Assembly (NCBI GenBank): GCA_948567375.1
Contig: OX419762.1
Location: 41,645,034 to 41,709,033 of the forward strand
Origin: Lunularia cruciata
Lineage: Eukaryota; Streptophyta; Marchantiopsida; Lunulariales; Lunulariaceae
Direction of reading: 5' to 3'
DNA: 64,000 bases
The translations under genes were made by a program, and so were the position numbers. How positions within the stretch are numbered: the stretch's first letter is position 1; each line of letters begins with the position of its first letter. Below the pieces are notes generated by a model. That model had not been told where the DNA came from and did not search any database. It saw only the letters and a list, made by a program, of their open reading frames with translations. Shown here piece by piece: positions 11,701 through 23,722 of this stretch.

Positions 11701-13635
11701 GGCTCGTTCTGAACAAACTGTAAAATGTCGTCTTGTATCTCCACAGTTTCTGTTTCGACGGCAGTCTGGATCCTGCCAAAGTGCAAGGAAAGATTGTACT
11801 GTGTACACGCGGCGGAGGAAATTCTCGAGTCTCCAAGGGTATGGTGGTAGATAAGGCCGGGGGAGCCGGATTCATTCTTGGAAATAGACCGTCCGAAGGT
11901 ATGAGTATTGAGACTGATGATCATGTTCTCCCCGCGGTGCATGTGGATGCAAACAACACTGCCTTCATTCTAAGTTACATGGCTAATAGCAGGTATAACT
12001 TCTGCCGTAAAGTAGAATGAGTGAATTCATATACTTAATGATTCTCGGTTTCAAGGCTTGTGTTGATTATATTATCACTGTTGGGGAGTCTCAATGAGCT
12101 TCAAGACATTTAGTACAACAAAATAGAAACTGGATTTTATATCGTTCTGAAAATATACGCAAGACGATTTGGCAACAAAGCAAGAGGAATTTTACAAACA
12201 CTTTTACTAAGTTATCAGGTGGCTTGTTTCATGTGCTTCTATGGAAAAGCATTGAATTCAATCCGGTTGCTACACTTTTGAAAGGACGCGACGTGTTTAA
12301 GTTGAGGGCACCGGATATTGCAATGTTTTCATCTGTTGGGCCTAATCCTGTTATCCCGGACGTTATGAAGGTAAGAGAATCAAGCACTTCATGACCAAAC
12401 ACCAGAAATCTTTCTTCATCATCTTAACAGCGTAGAATCGTTCTCGGGCTTCTATTCATGACTTCCTGTCATAGATAGTCCACTGACCGATTGAAGTCCA
12501 TCCTCAAGTGGAACTTAGTGAATTCCTAAAACCAATTGTCTAAACCACTTGTCACTTGCTATGCGTGTGAAGCCTGATCTTGTGGCACCGGGGGTGAGCA
12601 TTCTCGCAGCTTGGTCTGGGGCGGCTAGCCCAACAGGCCTAGAAGGAGACAACCGTACAGTTCCGTACATACTATCATCTGGTACTTCAATGGCGGCCCC
12701 TCATGTTGCAGGAGTGGTTGCTGTTTTGAGGGCAATACATCCCACTTGGAGTCCATCAGCTATCAAATCAGCTCTCATGACCACAGGTATAATCGTAGGC
12801 AACAACTCAATCTAACTAACTCCTTCCTCTTGCCGACACCTGACAATTTATCCTTCTTTCTAATTTAAAAAAAATTCGAATCACTCTCATACTTCAGACC
12901 TGTTTCCAACTGCTACCACATTCATCGATGTTCCAAACGCTAGCAAGAGATGAACACGTAAAAGTTGAAACGGTAATGTAGTCTTCTTCATGTGCAATAA
13001 TAATTGCTGATTGTTGATTTGTTTTTGTCTGTGCAGCGAGGGTACTGGACAACGGCAACAATCCAATACGCCACCAAGACAGTTCACAAGCTACCCCTTT
13101 CCACATGGGATCTGGTCTGATGAGTTCCAATGCTGCTGCAAATCCGGGTCTCGTCTACGATGCAGGTTCAGCAGATTACACCCTTTTCTTGTGTTCTCTA
13201 GGTTTCAACGACACTAATGTACAGATTATCACCGGTGAAGTCCAAGCGTGCAGCTCTATCTCCAGCGACCCCAACCGGTTTCCATCTCCCAGCGACTTGA
13301 ATCAACCATCTCTCACCGTACCCGACCTGTTTGGCTCCAGCGTCTTTACTCGAGAGGTGACGAATGTGGATCCGACCGGCAGTGTCTACCGGGTGTCTGT
13401 TGTGCCGCCAGAGGGAGTTTCTGTCGAAATCACTCCTTCGGCTCTGGAGTTCACAAGTCAAGGCGAGAAGAAGAAGTTCTACGTAATTCTGTCAAGAGAT
13501 GAAGGGTTTGATTTGAACTCCAACGCATCTTATGTTTTCGGAAGTTATACCTGGACAAATGGCCTGGTAAGAGTAAGAAGCCCTATAGTTGTAGGATTCA
13601 AAGGAGGCTCAGTGAATGTTTCACAATCGAACTAG
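8712..13635 (+). CDS. subtilisin-like serine protease (plant subtilase, S8A), 11 exons
   Basis: Exons: 8712-8816, 9101-9198, 9473-9570, 9799-10011, 10202-10313, 10562-11126, 11416-11501, 11747-11992, 12250-12370, 12573-12786 and 13037-13635. They join in one frame to 818 aa with GT-AG introns. Exon 1 encodes a signal peptide (hydrophobic [16 protein letters not shown]). Exons 2-3 form the I9 propeptide ([22 protein letters not shown]). The catalytic triad is Asp170 (VIDTG), His243 (GHGTHTAST) and Ser587 ([12 protein letters not shown]), with oxyanion Asn356. A PA domain is inserted ([10 protein letters not shown] in exon 8), and an Fn3-like tail follows GLVYDAG. All essential residues are present, so it should be an active, secreted endopeptidase. 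The oxyanion motif reads AGGNEGP, where SAGNxGP is usual. Having ten introns is unusual against the many intron-poor flowering-plant subtilases. Confidence 0.93.
9163..9284 (+). repeat. 61-bp tandem duplication spanning the exon 2 splice donor
   Basis: Copies 9163-9223 and 9224-9284 share GAAACAC, GAGATAC, CTACCTTTGGCGA and AAGTAC blocks. The first copy holds the end of exon 2 with donor GA|GTAAGT at 9199. In the second the donor GT has become TT (GATTAAGT), so only the first can splice as GT-AG. Confidence 0.85.
10131..10231 (+). repeat. decayed duplicate of the exon 5 start
   Basis: The 30 bases at 10131-10160 align with exon 5 and its acceptor side at 10201-10230 at roughly 22 of 30 positions (AGAATCTGGAC versus GGAATTTGGCC and onward). 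The intervening piece also repeats GGGAGCTTCATTGATG, close to the exonic GAGAGCTTCAATGATG. The upstream copy has an in-frame stop and lies in the intron. Confidence 0.55.
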
Positions 13636-15630
13636 CAAAATTTTTAAACCCCTTTATAAGTTTAACAAATGCCGAGATCAGTAATCAGCTAGTCGTTCAC
13701 TCTTTCAATAGCGATAGCTGAAGTGGCACGGTCAAATCTAGTTAATTAGGTTCCCAGCAAGGCAGAAGTTCAATTTCCGCTCGAGGGGGTATCAAAGCAT
13801 TGCTCGTATCCTTCCAGCAGCAGAGTCAACATGAGTGTACTAGATAAAGAGGAACCTGTGGGGGTTTTTAATTTTTAGTTTTTATAATCTAATCTGGAAT
13901 ATAAACTGAAGCACAAACAAGATTTAACATACACTCAAGCGATTGCGGAGTGAGGGGCAACAACTTTTGACCAGACATTTATTGGACTGCTAATTGGATT
14001 GTCCAAATGCTTAATCCTATTCCTTAATTCTGGTTCTTTCGTCACGTCAAGGAACGCTTATACAGTATCCGGGAACTCTTAAATGAGTTCTATATTTCGA
14101 TAAACTTTGATTTCAGTTCGTCGCTTCCAGAAACCCAAATAATACTTCACATTCTCCCGTTGCTTTCTCAACAGGCTTTGATTCATCAATTTCAACTGAA
14201 AGGACACCTGCCAGTCCCTGTAGAAGGATGTGCTCAACAACTGGTCTCTTTTCTTTTTCTTTTGGGGATTTAACGCATGTGATCTTTGAATTAAAAATTT
14301 TGTAATGTCGATGAACGGAGTAGGCCAACACGTTTGCTATTACCTGGAAGCTAAAGTACTGTAGTGGGGGCATTCGGTAACGTATAGTCCGGATGTGTCC
14401 CACCTCGAGTGTAAAGATTCTTGAGAAGATATTGTAGAAATGTCGCTAGTCGCTAGTCCCGCGCTTCCGGCAAACAATGTGGATCAGCCTACGCACGATG
14501 GCATCGAATAAGGGGCACGGACGTGTCTGAATTTATATCTACACGGAACACACGGCTCCTGGGATTCTCCTTCAAAATCCACTATGTCGCAGATAGTCAC
14601 CGACAAACCATACCGAGTTCCTGAATCCGGACAAAAGTCGTAATCCCACTTCTTTCATTCACTACTCCTCCTCCTCACCATCCTGTGGGTGTGGATGAGT
14701 ACATTTTCTTCGAGTTATCAAATGAACTAGAAGTCTCTGATTTCTTTCCAAACTCCAGAAGCCACTCTACAAGCCCACGGCTCTCTATGAAAAGTTTCCT
14801 ACCCCCGAAGTAGAAATAGTAACTGTTGGTAGAGAAGGGACGTATATATGCTGGGGCCTTGCGGATGCATATATTGGTATGTCCAGTTAGATCCTTTATC
14901 CCATTTCACTATTATCGCCAGCCGCGTTACTGCCAGACTCTCGACACTGATCAATGACCTCACCAACATGCAGTACCTCCATGAAAGCGTCGAGTTAAAT
15001 CCCCAGTCATCGTCATCCACATAGCGGGCCTCATCTAGGCAAGTAAAACGCTCTAACCGTGATGCCCAAATTCAGTCAACGAGAACTGCTACTAGTATCC
15101 TCTGGATGGCGTCCATCTATAAGCCGGGCGTGGGAGCCCGGATCAAGAAGAGCGTGCTCCGGTTCATTGAGGTGTACACATTACCATTTCACCCGCACCA
15201 TGTTTCTTCGCTGGTGAACCTTGGGTTAGAGCAGATAAAGTAGATTACAGTCTGACAAGGATCTACGAACTCAAAATGCTGAGGACGAATTAAAAGTACA
15301 TGTGTATGGAAGATGCGGTTAATTATTGATACTGTAGCGGAAGTCAATGAGAGTAGACGTGGAGGAATAAGCTTATTAAATGGGTTGGGATTTGCAAATT
15401 GATGAAATCGGCGACCGCGTAGGATTTGCAAATTCGGAGAACTGGGTGCAATATTAAATGTGACTTGACGGGAAACTAGGAGATGGGGTTGGAGATAACT
15501 CCAGCGCTGTATGGAGGTGAGAAACGTGAAGACAAAGTTAGCATTTCTGTGACAGAAACTTATGGGTTAAGGCTCCAGATTTAGAAGACTGTTCCGTGAC
15601 CAAAGGAGGGGAGATCTTTCTCTATCCTCG
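13636..15630. other. intergenic, subtilase to aspartic protease
   Basis: No recognisable gene. The longest ORF, 14113-14403 on the minus strand (96 codons), starts with a plausible ATG but matches no family I know. A 73-codon minus-strand ORF at 14799-15020 likewise. An A+T stretch near 13860-13900 may be the subtilase 3' end region. Confidence 0.45.
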
Positions 15631-15631
15631 G

Positions 15632-15638
15632 TATATAT
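15632..15638 (+). promoter_or_regulatory. TATA box of the aspartic protease gene
   Basis: TATATAT in the context CTCGGTATATATTTTGCGGG, 155 bp upstream of the ATG. It would place transcription start near 15660-15670 and give a 5' leader of about 125 bases. Confidence 0.5.
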
Positions 15639-15792
15639 TTTGCGGGGGAGGATTGCAGCAATTATGTGTGTCTGCAGCATTTCTTGAGTAGCTTAGAAGA
15701 AGTAGTTCGATCAGGGGGAGCATAGGGTAGGAACATCTCGAGCTCATTGTCGATCGATCTTTCGTGAGGAATCGAGTGTGAAAAGGTAGAAG

Positions 15793-17292
15793 ATGGGGAA
15801 GCTTGGAGCTATGGGTTTGCTGTTGTGCCTGGGGATTGCTGTACTGGCGGTTGTGGCGAATGCCGAAGCAGGATTAAGCCGTATAGGGCTGAAAAAGCAA
15901 ACATTGGACAGGGAGACTCTGAAGGGTAGCAGACAGCGTCTCTCAGAGAGGGTGCAGAAAACGTTATTGGGGGATAGTCCAGATGCATTGGTGCTTACAA
16001 ACTATGTGGACGCTCAGTACTATGGAGAAATCTCTATCGGTACACCCCATCAGGTTTTTACCGTTGTTTTTGACACTGGGAGCTCGAATCTATGGGTTCC
16101 ATCGTCAAAATGCTACTTCTCAGTTGCTTGCTACTTCCATCAAAAGTACAAGTCCGGCAGGTCCAGCACGTACAAGGAGGATGGCAGGCAGTTTGCGATT
16201 CAGTACGGGACAGGATCCATGGCTGGATTCTTGAGCCAGGATTCTGTCACACTGGGCAGCATTGTCGTTAAAAGTCAGGTCTTTGCTGAAGCTACGAAGG
16301 AGCCTGGGATTACGTTCCTTGCAGCTAAGTTTGACGGTATTCTGGGATTGGGTTTCAAAGAGATATCTGTTCAGAGAGTCTCCCCAGTGTGGTACAATGC
16401 TCTGGACCAGGGGCTTCTTCCCGAGCCAGTGTTCTCATTCTGGTTGAATCGCAATCCTAACGAAGCTCAGGGGGGCGAACTTGTTCTCGGAGGTGTGGAT
16501 CCAGCGCACTTCAAGGGCACCCATGTGTACACCCCTGTGACCAGAAAGGGATACTGGCAGTTCAACATGGGTGATGTATTGATCGGAGGGAAGAGCACCG
16601 GGTTCTGCAAAGGAGGATGCGCTGCGATTGCGGACTCTGGAACTTCTCTGTTGGCTGGTCCTTCTGCCATTGTAGCTGAGATCAACCAGGCCATTGGTGC
16701 CACTGGTATTGTCAGCCAACAGTGTAAGATTGGAGTTGAGAAGTACGGTGACATGATCACAGACCTTCTTCTGCAGAAGATGGATCCAAACAAAGTCTGT
16801 GCTGATCTCGGAGTCTGTGAAGACACGACGTATGGCCCTCACATTGCAACCGTACTGGCGATGGAGCTGGGAACTCAATCCAACGACGTGGAGAGGGACG
16901 ATGGAACCTGCGCTGTGTGTCAAATGGCTGTTGTCTGGGTTCAAAACCAATTGAGGCAAAACAAGACCAAGGAACAGATTCAGAACTACCTCAACAACTT
17001 GTGTGAGCACCTTCCAAGCCCAAATGGTGAGTCTACAGTCAACTGTGATGCACTCCCCGGTATGCCCAATGTGGCATTCACCATTGAAGGCCACTACTTT
17101 GAGTTGACTCCTCAGCAGTACATTATGAAGGTCGGAGATGGTAAGGACACGCAATGTCTGAGTGGTTTCATGGGTATGGATGTCCCTCCCCCAGTTGGGC
17201 CTCTGTGGATTCTGGGGGATGTCTTCATGGGAGTTTACCACACTGTGTTTGATTATGGAAACTCCAGAATTGGTTTTGCACAAGCAGTGTAG
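15793..17292 (+). CDS. phytepsin-like aspartic protease with plant-specific insert, intronless
   Basis: One uninterrupted 499-codon frame. Residues 1-24 form a signal peptide ([16 protein letters not shown]). A propeptide follows to about residue 70, then the pepsin-fold domain with catalytic Asp94 (DTGSS) and Asp281 (DSGTS) and flap Tyr138 (QYGTGS). The plant-specific saposin-like insert spans about 308-419: six cysteines in the expected swapped order and a glycosylation site N390-K-T. The C-terminal [15 protein letters not shown] completes the second lobe. Length and order match plant phytepsins/cardosins, which mature by removal of the insert and act in vacuoles. All key residues are present. 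The frame begins at the ATG preceded by GGTAGAAG. Plant phytepsin genes usually carry many introns; this one has none. Confidence 0.95.
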   Translation: MGKLGAMGLLLCLGIAVLAVVANAEAGLSRIGLKKQTLDRETLKGSRQRLSERVQKTLLGDSPDALVLTNYVDAQYYGEISIGTPHQVFTVVFDTGSSNLWVPSSKCYFSVACYFHQKYKSGRSSTYKEDGRQFAIQYGTGSMAGFLSQDSVTLGSIVVKSQVFAEATKEPGITFLAAKFDGILGLGFKEISVQRVSPVWYNALDQGLLPEPVFSFWLNRNPNEAQGGELVLGGVDPAHFKGTHVYTPVTRKGYWQFNMGDVLIGGKSTGFCKGGCAAIADSGTSLLAGPSAIVAEINQAIGATGIVSQQCKIGVEKYGDMITDLLLQKMDPNKVCADLGVCEDTTYGPHIATVLAMELGTQSNDVERDDGTCAVCQMAVVWVQNQLRQNKTKEQIQNYLNNLCEHLPSPNGESTVNCDALPGMPNVAFTIEGHYFELTPQQYIMKVGDGKDTQCLSGFMGMDVPPPVGPLWILGDVFMGVYHTVFDYGNSRIGFAQAV

Positions 17293-17689
17293 ACAGACTG
17301 CTGATCAGCTCTATTAAATCAGTAGCTACTATTAACTCCGTATACAACAATGTAGAGCCGGGCAAATCGACATACACAAACCCTAATCTTCAACAAGCTT
17401 CGCAAATTTTGGAAGTTATGGTGTTGTTTGTAACCTATGTACATACCCCTAGTTTAGATTGGTAGATTTATTTCACTGTATGTACACTTGCCGTGGAACC
17501 ATGGATAAGATAACGACACGGAGAATAATTGCTGTAACATACGTCCCTCAAATTTCGAGAGGTTGAAGGAAAATGAGTAAAAAGGTGATGCCAATTTAGT
17601 GAACAACAGGAATACCAATGCCCAAGTTTCAATGCTAATGAGATTTAACACCGTTTCAATAGTATTCATCCTTCCATCTCAATAGTATT
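17293..17689. other. 3' flank of the aspartic protease gene
   Basis: It holds the likely 3' untranslated region; TGTAAC and TGTACATA motifs at about 17430-17450 are plausible plant polyadenylation signals. No other gene is seen. There is no genomic A-tract that would mark a young retrocopy. Confidence 0.45.
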
Positions 17690-18260
17690 CGTATGAGAAA
17701 TCTGACCTACATCTGAGCTATGTAAATTTCAGGGTCTACATTCTGTAGGAACATCCAAAGAAGTCTCAATAGTAATGGTGTGAGAAATCTGTCCTATATC
17801 TAAGTTATATAAATCTTACATCTACTCAATGTAAATCTTATGATCTACATATTGTTGAAACATCCAAAAAAATCTTAAATGTATTGGTGTGAAAAATCTG
17901 CCCTACATCTAAGTTATATAAATCCTATGGTCTCCAAAAGGTTGGAACATCCAAAGAAACATTGACTAGCGCGAATGCTCTTCTATGGATTGAATTAACT
18001 AATGGATAAACATTGTCTAAAATATGGTATGAAATGGTAAAGTGAGAGTGATACTTTAAAGTCTACAATGATAAGCTCTCATGCATTACTCCACAAATGT
18101 ATCAAATGCTTTATGGATCACTTTACAGATCTCCAAAGCTAGAGGAACAAAGAGATGACCTTGTTGCATTAGACTATCCTTGGAGACCTTAGCTAACGCT
18201 ACTTTACTCACCACCCATCCGAGAATGTATACCACATAACTAAGTTTTGGAACAGATCAT
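17690..18260 (-). pseudogene. 3'-terminal fragment of a reverse-transcriptase element, with internal triplication
   Basis: The segment matches, in the same orientation, the element at 57060-57310 joined to 62350-62510: shared ATGATAAGCTCTCATGCA, CTAGAGGAA, CTCACCACCCATCC and other blocks. Here the region is uninterrupted by an LTR element. A segment of roughly 85-110 bp is repeated three times at about 17692-17778, 17780-17886 and 17888-17970 (GAAATCTG, CTA..TCTAAGTTAT, AACATCCAAA). No frame is open. Confidence 0.7.
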
Positions 18261-18419
18261 GCTCTATTCCATATTGAAAGCTCATAAACTTGAAATAGAA
18301 TAGATTCTTTGTTCCTAAAGTTACTTGTCTTGTTGTACCAAGCAACAAGGGAGATCAAGACCACATGTGAATACCAATCCATGAGTGATATGGCACTCAA
18401 AACAAAACATGGTGGTACA

Positions 18420-19024
18420 ATACTTACAGCCTAATATAATACTAGTAGTTAGATATATTATCTAGATATATAAATTTGATTGATAATATATGGAAGGATG
18501 TTATATCTGATGGACTAAGTAAACCAGGTAGAGATGTCACAAAAAGAGTACTTTCATTAATAGTGCAAGAGCACAAAACAACTTTAGAGTCAATTTTAGA
18601 GGTCTAAACATATGACTTAGGCCTCAACAATGGAAAAATTCCTTATCCTCAAGGGAGAAGTTTGGCCTTCTCCCACCGCAGTTTGTCTTATCGAGAGCTT
18701 TCCAATGATACCTCATCCATGTGATTCTGAACTTCCTATAAGAAGATTCCTTAAAGATTCCCTTTGGTCAAACTTGTTTGACCAACCAAATAGAACAAGG
18801 ACTAACATGTCACCCATCCACTAAACTAATCTAAAGGTCGAGCTCACTGACATGTCACCAATCCATGCATTTGATCCAAGGGTGGAACTTCTTGTGAGTG
18901 GATCCTCTTTGCTGTCTAATAAAGACAAGGTGCTCCTTTGGGACATCGTAGTATTGAGTGTTGAAGTTTTGTGTTTCTTTTCTTGTGTTTCTTTTGGGTG
19001 TTCTCCTATCCTTGGAATATTACA
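18420..19024 (+). repeat. diverged family B LTR copy
   Basis: It follows the family B LTR consensus in + orientation: the AAGGATGTTAT block, the TTAGGCCTCAA block, TTGTCTTATCGAGAGCTTTCC, two ACATGTCACC blocks, the GACAAGGTGCTCC..GGGACATCG block and the terminal CCTTGGAATATTACA ending at 19024. The first half is shortened and the left end is uncertain by tens of bases. Many substitutions suggest it is older than the other B LTRs. Confidence 0.7.
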
Positions 19025-19725
19025 CCTAAGGAGGATTATGGAACTTCTTCATTATGGACCATATTCCCAATCAACCCAAGTAGATGATAGGTTCACCAAG
19101 CCCCAAATATCGATGTTCGCAAACCCACTTTCACCTAGGTAATGTAGTGTACATATTCATAGTTAAAAATGGACACCAATAGACAGACATCGATACTTAA
19201 CACCACTTTGCCGGCACCATCCAACTCAAAAGTTGTTGCTATGGCAACAGGAGGAGAATCATGCATAAAAATGAATAAAAGAGGGAGGAGTCTCATGTAG
19301 AACTTGTTATATGTGACAAACAATGTACTTTTGGAATTTCATTTTGGAACTGTTTTAGTGGACCAACTACATACAATACTCAATCTTCTATTGCAGTGAA
19401 TGCTACTTCGACAACTTAGAAAGAGGAGCGCCTTTGTAGACTTGTTAGGGAAAACAAGGAAATTCTCTTGGAAAAGGATGCCCAAAAAGTTACACCAAAC
19501 CAAGATGTGGAAAACCATCTCTAATGTGCTCAATGATGATATGTCAAGTCCCTCAAACATATGAAAGACAAGTGGAAGAATTTGGAGAAGTTTGCATAGA
19601 AAGCTCAAGCAAAGTTCAAACATCAATGTCAAGCATCTGGCAATGGAGCACTAGTGGAACGACCATTGGCTTGCAAGCAAGAAGTCCTTAATATCCTTGG
19701 CAATAAAATCAATCTCTTTGCCAAT

Positions 19726-20153
19726 TATAACAGTATGGAGTTTAGCAACGTAGTTAGTAAGGCTTCATACGAAGTAGAGAATAAGCCAAATTAGCCTAGG
19801 ATGTTTTGGAAGCATCTAGGAAGCTTCTTGGGAAGCTTCCCAACTAGTTAACTTGCACTCCAAGTAGGTAGTTTCTAGAAGGAAACTTCTAAAAGCTTCT
19901 AACTAGCTTAGCTTGCACGCCAAGTAGATGGCTTCTAGAAGGAAGCTTCTTGAGAAGTTTCCTAGTTACTTGGCTTGCACTCTAAGAAAGTGGCTCAAGG
20001 AGGCTTCTTGAGAAACTTCTCAAGGGCTTTGTATGCTACCTATAAATGCCAAAGCCAAAGCTCATGCTAGGCATTCGGAGTTTTTCCTTCATTCAAAGGT
20101 CCCAATGTGAGCTTCCATTCTCCTATTTCTCTCCTCGATCTTGGTCTTTTACA
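19726..20153 (+). repeat. 5' LTR of A2 (family A)
   Basis: 428 bp, starting TATAACAGTATGGAG (family consensus TGTAACAATATGGAG) and ending GGTCTTTTACA. It contains several GAAnnTTC dyads, TATAAATG at about 20041, and is followed directly by primer site TTGGTATTAGAG, one C-to-T change from the tRNA-Met complement TGGTATCAGAG. Confidence 0.9.
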
Positions 20154-20175
20154 TTGGTATTAGAGTAGGAACGGG

Positions 20176-21300
20176 ATGGATAGAATTTATGGACCACCGA
20201 ATCCACTTCCGCCAAACCATTGGGATTTTCATGTCCAGATATTACCCAAGCATCATTTGACACAATTCATCACCTTGCGCTTTGGGCAAGAATTTCTGCA
20301 TATGATCATTGTGTCTAAGGAACCCTTGATACTTCCGGTTGTAACTTATGGAGAATGGTGGACATGCTGTATCTATATGTTAATCAATTAGATAAATTGA
20401 GAGTAGTGGAATAGAGTAGTAGCTATAGCGGCAATACCAGACATTATCCTTGCAATGCAACAACAAATCAAGCATCTTACTCGATTGTTGGATGAACAAG
20501 ACCACCAACAACGAGAACATATAGAGAGAGCGCCAATTTGAGATGGAGAAGATTGCATTTGATTTTCAAAACCCAAGGTGTTTTAAGGCAAGAATCTTTA
20601 GGGCATGGTAGAGAATTTTTTGTTTGATTGCAAATGTTACTTTGAAGCCACCAATCTTCAAGATGAGCAGAAACAAATTCTCTTGGCTTCTAGCCAATTG
20701 GATGGTATGGCAAAACTTTGGTGGCGATTCTGAGTAGAGCAAGCTGAACAATAGATTGTTGCACCAATTTTGACATGGGTAGAATTCAAGGATGCTGTTA
20801 GTGTCGGCCCAACAGAGTGCTTTTGCCAATAGTTGATCGATTTAAACTATAAATGCCACCCAACCCGCACAAGATAAAGTGGCGGAGTTGAAGCAGATTG
20901 GCACAATAAGGAGCTATATCACACAATTTTAGAACATCATCATGCAAATTCTAGATATTCCAAGAAGGTGAAGTTCTGGATTATTTTGTGCGAGGATTGA
21001 AGTCACAAACCAAATTGGATATGACCATGCGGGAGCTACAAAACGCAGAAGAAGCCATGCAATTGACTAAGTGTTTTGATTCCTTGGTTGCAACAACTTG
21101 GTCTTGACCTCAACCTACACAAAGCCTACCAATACACTACGCACGAGTGGAAGAATCTGTACCAATCGAGATTGATGCTATCTAATGGAGACCACTTAGT
21201 ACAATGAATAGAGAAAGATTGCAATAAAATGGAGGTTGCTTTTATTGTCACCAAGTTGGACATTGCATTGCTAAATGTCCACTTAGGAATGGGTAACCTC
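20176..21300 (+). pseudogene. A2 leader ORF and gag
   Basis: A 71-codon leader ORF (20176-20391) begins 22 bases after the LTR. A gag frame follows, with its ATG changed to ATA at about 20426 and several stops. A CCHC zinc knuckle (CFYCHQVGHCIAKC) sits at about 21240-21281. Gag would bind the element RNA and form particles; here it is broken. Confidence 0.75.
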
Positions 21301-21352
21301 GACAAGTTGCCCAGATGGAGTTTGTGAAATAGAATGATCAGGGAAACAAAGA

Positions 21353-21747
21353 ATGCCAATAGGAGATTTTGAGTCTCCTATTGGGAGCTTGATTAGTTCC
21401 AATGGGATAGAAGGCTTGACCTATGCAATTTTGCTTCACTTGCAAGGTACAATATCTAATTTGAGTTGTAGGATCTTGGTTGATTTTGGAAGTTCGGAGA
21501 ATTGCATGTCTATGCAAGTAGCAAAGGAATTGGGTACTCTTATCAAGCCAGTGATTGGAAGTAGATTGATGATGGTGGATGGTAGACAAGGTCCTGCATT
21601 CCATACCTCACATCATGTTACCTTCAAGATTGGGAAGGAGTATTTGGAGTGTATGAGGTTTGTAGTGGCACCTCTACACTATGATATCATTTTGGGTCTA
21701 CCTTGGTTTGAACGTCATAAAGTTCAATTTGATTGGACCCGACATCC
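21353..21747 (+). pseudogene. A2 aspartic protease region, truncated
   Basis: Retroviral-type protease region of the polyprotein with ILVDFGSS in place of a canonical D-S/T-G motif, then ILGLPWFERHKVQFDWTR. The frame stops where the sequence switches abruptly to minus-strand element C at about 21747/21748. The same protein segment in A1 (60203-60637) and A4 (47069-47465) shows how it would continue. Confidence 0.75.
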
Positions 21748-22966
21748 TTGATGTTGTGACCATTCACTCTCACATCAATCTTGGAGGCATATTCACAAGC
21801 CTCCCATAGTGCTGGCTTGGCATCCACCACCCCCATTGATATTGGAACTTTTACCTTCTTCTTCTTCTTGCTCCTTGTAGAACTCAAACCACCTCTAAGC
21901 TCCTTTCTCAAGGTAGGGTTCAAAGCAATCAATTGGCCCACTGTGATGTTAGCTTTGTGATTACCAACATCCTCCAACACATTGTAGTTCCATTGTTGCT
22001 TTGAAATCAAGAAATCCTCCATCTCCAACTTCTTCCTTGGAGTCTTTGTTGTTGATGGTGTTGAGGTGCGAGTGCTCCTAGTAGACATAGGAGTATCCTT
22101 GCTTGAAGTAAATCCTTGAGAAGAGTGAACATCCTTTGCAAAAGAAGCTCTCTTCTTCTCTTGTGCCAAAAGCTCCAAATTAAGACCCTTGGAGTTTGAG
22201 CACTCTCCCTTCTCATACTTGCTCTCAACCACATCTATGGATGCTATCCCCTTACCTTTGTTGGGATTAGGAGCCACTTGGGTTTCACTACCTCCCTCTT
22301 TCCCTCTATTGGCTCCCTCATAACCCCTTCCTCCATGGTAAGTGGAATTTGGGCAATTCCTTTGGATATGGCCTCTTCCTCCACAACCAAAACAATTTCT
22401 ATCATTGAAATTGTTGGCTGGTTGGCCTCCTCTATATGGATAGTTTCCATAACTCCTAGGCCCTCTTTCTACATTCCAATCCACCTCTCTCTTCTCCCAT
22501 AATTGCACCACATTGATCTTGAGATCCGCAAGTTATTCTGTGATGGTTTGGAGTGGATCTTTTGGTGAAGGTGCAAGAATTGGAGCAACTACTACTTGTG
22601 GTGCAACCCTTTTCACCAAAGTATCAGAAGTTCCACCATACTTGTAGCCTTGAGGAGGATGCACAACCTCCTTCACCACCAAATCACTCTCATCCCCTTC
22701 CAAACTCTCCTCCATACGAATTGCGATCTTTATAGCTTCAACCTTGGAAGAAGGTTTCTCATATCTCACCTTGCTTCTAATTTGTGGTCTCAGCCCTCTC
22801 ACAAAATTCTTGGTGAGCATGGCCCCTATGCCAATCATTGTAGTCTCCACATCATCCCCACCCTTCCTCAACACTATGCGAAATCTGGACTCTAACTTTT
22901 CCACTCTTTCCACATAGACTCTCACTTTCTCTCCATCTCCTTGCTTGAGAAATGTAACCTCACCAT
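21748..22966 (-). pseudogene. element C gag, C-terminal part with zinc knuckle
   Basis: Two open stretches in order: 22966-22533 (QGDGEKVRVYVERVEKLESRF resembles the gag motif of gypsy elements) and 22511-21748. The second contains CFGCGGRGHIQRNC, a CX2CX4HX4C knuckle, in an Arg/Gly-rich context, and a Ser/Thr-rich linker. A stop separates the two stretches. Confidence 0.7.
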
Positions 22967-23709
22967 TGTAATACTCCGAGGACAAGAGAAGAGAGAAAAC
23001 ACAGATTGCACACTCAAACATTTGATGCCCCAAGGGAGCACCTTCTCTTTATTATATAGACAAAGAGGATCTCCTCCAAGGAAGCTCCACCATAGGATTA
23101 GGGACACAAATAGGTGACATGTCAGCAAGCTCCACCCTTGGATTACTGACTTGGATGGGTGACCTGTCTGGTCTAGGCCCTATCTGGTTGGTCAAATGAG
23201 CTTTGACCGGAGGGAATCTTTTAGGGAATCTTCCTGTAGGAATCTCAAAATCACATGAGTAAGGTACCGTTGGAAAGCTCACAACAAGACAAAGCAGGGG
23301 GGAGGGAAGGCCAACCTTTCCTCTGTTGGGTGGGGGGGGAATCTGCACATTTTCGAGGCCTAATTCATCCGTTTAGGCCTCCGAAATTGCCTTCAAAGAT
23401 TTCAGGCATATTTCGATTCCTACTCTATTAGTAGAAGTCCCCTTTTGGTGATACCTCTTTCTGATCTGTTTAGCCCATCATGTGTAACATCCTTCCAGAT
23501 GTTACCAAACCAATTCTCACCTTTAAATCATATGTCTAGCTATTGGTTCTAAGGTTCTCAAGTCTATTTCGGTTTCTGCCCTATTAGTAGAAGTACTCTT
23601 TTGGTGATACTTCTATCTGATCTATTTTGACCATCATGTATAACATCATTCTAGATGTTACCAAACTAAATTTCACATCTAGATCATATGGCTAACCCTT
23701 GGTATTACA
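22967..23709 (-). repeat. 3' LTR of B1 (family B)
   Basis: 743 bp, running TGTAATACC to GTATTACA on the minus strand. It carries the internal 154-bp duplication typical of the family and a TATATAATA promoter motif near its 3' end. Confidence 0.95.
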
Positions 23710-23722
23710 GACCTCCCTCCTT

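Noticed and set aside
12900..12952. Extra subtilase exon reading [17 protein letters not shown]
   Set aside because: It ends in TGA, while direct joining of 12786 to 13037 restores the family motif MTTARVLDN in frame.
14113..14403. 96-codon minus-strand ORF between subtilase and aspartic protease
   Set aside because: No recognisable motif, no promoter or splice partners; not enough to call a gene.
16435..17283. 282-codon open frame antisense to the aspartic protease
   Set aside because: It mirrors the coding strand of a well-conserved gene and its translation has no family resemblance; codon bias of the sense gene explains the open frame.
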